64,000 bases of DNA from assembly GCA_018881555.1 (NCBI GenBank), contig JACAXG010000009.1:150589-214588 (forward strand), read 5' to 3'. The notes under the pieces are model-generated. The model saw nothing but the letters and a program-made list of their open reading frames with translations, was not told where the DNA came from and searched no databases. The position numbers and the translations under genes are program-made. Positions 61,331 to 64,000 of the stretch are shown here, in pieces. The stretch's first letter is position 1; each line of letters begins with the position of its first letter. The DNA comes from Amblyornis subalaris. Lineage: Eukaryota > Chordata > Aves > Passeriformes > Ptilonorhynchidae.

Positions 61331-61938
61331 AAAGCACTTATGTTAGCTCTGATACTGAGAACTGTTTTCAGGCTTTTCTGTGTCCGTCTCATAAGCCATG
61401 CCATATTCTCTAGAATATTGCCATAAAGACAGGATTTTCAGCTTTTTTTTTTTAAGAAACATGACTTCTACACTTTTTTAATGTAAAATATTCTCCTATT
61501 ATCTTTCATTATCTAATAAATCTATTTGAGTTTTTCTTGGGGGTTAATTTCTAGGAAGATTCTATAATTCAACTTTAGGATAAAGGTAACATTTTTTGCA
61601 ACTTCTATTATCACTAATACTCCTATATTCTGAGATCAAGCAGTTAAAAAATTAAGGTTTGGAAGAGATTTTAAGATAAATCTTGTTATTGGTCAGAGTC
61701 TCAGAGGCTTTGCTTCCACTGGGTTTTAGAAATTGTCTTACAGCTGTATTTGAGATGTCTAGAAAATGACTGCAGGTAAATCATTTTACAGTGGACAGAG
61801 ATAAACCATATTAGAGCATTATTTTCAAACATCCCTTGGACTAAGGGTTTCTTCTGCACTGCTCCTCACCTTTTGCAGTCATCTGCATCTTTGCAAATTT
61901 TATGTGCCTGTTCTAATTCAGTAATCTTTCATTTTCAG
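61331..61938. other. Unique AT-rich DNA
   Basis: No gene or repeat recognised. It ends in the pyrimidine tract of the candidate splice acceptor. Confidence 0.5.
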
Positions 61939-62061
61939 CTTGCACCCACTGAAACAGATCCTTCGCTGGGGAATGTTGATATTGCTTTGTTACCTTCAGA
62001 AGAAGAAAACCTCTGTTTTAAACTGGCTGATGATGCCCGACCCATTTCCTTTAAGTTTTGA
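61939..62061 (+). CDS. Possible terminal coding exon, unknown protein
   Basis: A good acceptor (CTTTCATTTTCAG, AG at 61937-61938) leads in phase 0 into 40 codons and a TGA at 62059-62061. The peptide starts LAPTETDPSLGNVDIALLPS, continues with a Glu triplet and ends in the basic-aromatic ISFKF. The composition is hydrophilic and non-repetitive, unlike the hydrophobic junk frames nearby. I do not recognise the family, no clear AATAAA follows closely, and no partner exon is evident in the window. A chance acceptor plus a 120-base open frame is quite possible in this much DNA. It could also belong to a pseudogene. Confidence 0.25.
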   Translation, partial: LAPTETDPSLGNVDIALLPSEEENLCFKLADDARPISFKF

Positions 62062-64000
62062 AAAATAATATCTATATCCCTCCTTGCTGGGGCCAGAACC
62101 CACCTGCACTAGCAAGTAATTTTATTGTACAATCTGTTTAGTTGTGAAAGCAAAATACTGAGTAATTTCTGATAATTGCTTTGCATAAAAGGAGAAAAGA
62201 ACACTACCTTTTTCAGTTCTAATTGCAATGTAGATTACCTTTTTTACTGCCTCTAGTGAATCTCTTAATTACCAAAATGTTTTAATTATTATGTACTTTT
62301 GAAGTGAACATAATATTATGACAGCTGTTTCCAATACAATGAACAGCAGCTGAACTGCATAACCACTCATTGCATGGAGCAAATCCCTTCAACGACTTTG
62401 GGTCTCTCATCATTCAGCTCTGTCCTTTATATCATGACTGGCTCAGAGATTTTTTTTTTCCTCTGCCAACTGCTGTTGTTTAGTTCCAGGAGGCAGTTGC
62501 TGGTGAGATTTGTAGACACATATGGTCACCTTCATACAATTGACTGGCTCATAATGCTGCCTGCTTGGGCTGCTGGTGGGGACATCAAGACGGCTGAGAT
62601 TTGACAACCCGAAGGGAAAAGTGCTGCTGCTGTTACCCAGTGTAGATCTTGGTTATCTTGGTTATCTGTGTTAAAACTCGCAGGCAAAAAAGGGAAAGGT
62701 ATCTCTCGCTAATGAGAGAGCTCACGGCTGCTGTCGTGAGCACTGCTTTAAATATTGATAGTGTTCAGAGCAAAAGTTGTGGACACATTAGGTGGTTTAT
62801 AGCTTAAAAAATTTACAAAGGAGTGACCTATGTCCCCTTGTGCCAAAATTTACTACATGACACAACTGTTTTTACAATTCCACTCCTGCAATGGCTGACT
62901 GTATCAATACCTATGCGTTTTCTTATAAGTGCTACTAAATGTAACTGATAGATCTCTCATGACCAGAACGGTAGGAAAATGTGGGAGCTGTTATTGTAGA
63001 GCTGTTCATGGTGTGCAAGTTGTGTGGATGAGGTAAAAACCTTTTGGTTCTTTCCTTAGATAGAAACTAAAGAATTTGTTTGATTGGCAAAACTGTGCTT
63101 CTGGAAAAAATCTAGTCGCTTAATTAGATGGTGAGAAAGGTACAGCTTGATACAGCAAAGGGACTGAACGGTCTGCATACTGGGTGTACTTAACTTTACA
63201 CATGTAAATAGAACTACTAAAACCAATCCTGGTATTGACCTGTCTACCATGTTCGGGGACTTGTTTCAATTTTCAGAAATTTTAATAAGAAGGATTAGTG
63301 GAAACTGCCTAGTCCCTTGCTTTATATCTATGATTTAAGTCCGCATGTGCAGCATATTTTCAAGCCTCCTTCCAGATTGCCTGATGTGGAATCGCTCTTT
63401 TTGTTTCTCTATAACCTGAGAACAAAAAGTACAGTGCACAGAATAACACTCTAACTACCACTGACATTGTCTGAAACATATTTTATGCTTGTACTTGAAC
63501 TCCAAGCCCAGAGTCAAAGCAGCTAATCTGGAAGACTGTTCTCCAAGAGATTTTTACCAGACAGTTTTTTACAAAGATGTCACTGAAAGGACAAATACCA
63601 CATAGTTCTTCTCTAAATCTGTCATTGCATCTTTTTTACTTTTACCGAGTACTTGCACTGATCTAAGGGCTGCAAAGTCCTAATGGTTTGGCTGTCAGTA
63701 AAGTAAAAACATGTTAAACATCATCTTTGTATTTCTTTGTCGGGGAGAGTACACTGTCTCCAAGTGGATGAAAGGGAAAGAGGCTCACTGACTCGTTTCA
63801 CCCTTTCTCTAGCACCTGGAACAGTAAAATGCCCTTGTCATTTCCATGGCAAAGGGAAGATGGCTTCCCCAAGCTCCTGTGCAGCAAAGAGCTCTTCTTG
63901 TGCCTTTGTCTTTTACATGACAAAATCAAACTCATATTCAGAGCTCGATCTTTCCTGGAGTAAGCAAATGAAGAAAAGTAGCAAATTTTTAAAAAGAAGG
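62062..64000. other. Unique DNA, no gene seen
   Basis: No recognised gene, LINE or LTR to the right edge. Composition is slightly more GC-rich at 62380-62750 than elsewhere. The short plus frame at 62374-62604 has a hydrophobic middle and no family. Confidence 0.5.

Noticed and set aside
1..64000. Bacterial or phage-type features (operons, CRISPR, ribosome binding sites)
   Set aside because: The repeats and gene sparsity show vertebrate nuclear DNA, and no such arrays are present.

Overview
The window looks like nuclear DNA from a bird, probably a songbird. It is AT-rich and CpG-poor, with few repeats. The repeats that are present are avian: chicken-repeat-1 (CR1) LINE fragments of very different ages, and several endogenous-retrovirus (ERV) LTRs whose GC-rich bodies and end sequences resemble those common in passerine genomes. 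The assignment rests on repeat types I recognise by eye, not on a database search.

No complete protein-coding gene could be supported. Open frames are short, scattered on both strands and without recognisable domains, so the window is best read as a gene desert or the inside of a very large intron. Two short stretches look like possible isolated exons: about 33863-34005, with a strong donor site, and 61939-62061, with a strong acceptor and an in-frame stop. Both are low-confidence calls and I recognise no family. No tRNA, rRNA or CRISPR array was seen.

Layout: 1-336 holds the 5' end of a minus-strand provirus (leader, tRNA-Ile-like primer site, short LTR) whose body would lie to the left of the window. 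340-5326 is unique DNA with a GC-rich island at about 2275-2900, possibly LTR-derived. 5332-6188 is a solo LTR (minus) with a perfect 5-bp target duplication. 6194-31517 is mostly unique DNA with a CR1 piece (10975-11180), an old CR1 piece (21930-22420), a 184-base pure pyrimidine tract (28367-28550) and an internally deleted CR1 (30690-31065). 31523-32200 is a second solo LTR of the same type as 5332-6188, again with a 5-bp duplication. 36440-38136 is a retroviral patchwork: an LTR, a tRNA-Phe-like primer site, then another LTR type. 42614-43318 is a solo LTR (plus) with a 6-bp target duplication. 53180-55640 has a younger CR1 3' end beside a much older 1.2-kb CR1 copy. The rest to 64000 is unique apart from an old CR1 scrap near 61.2 kb.

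Several independent insertion events of different families and ages are recorded here, three of them with target duplications that can be read directly. I found no evidence of a new multi-gene system.
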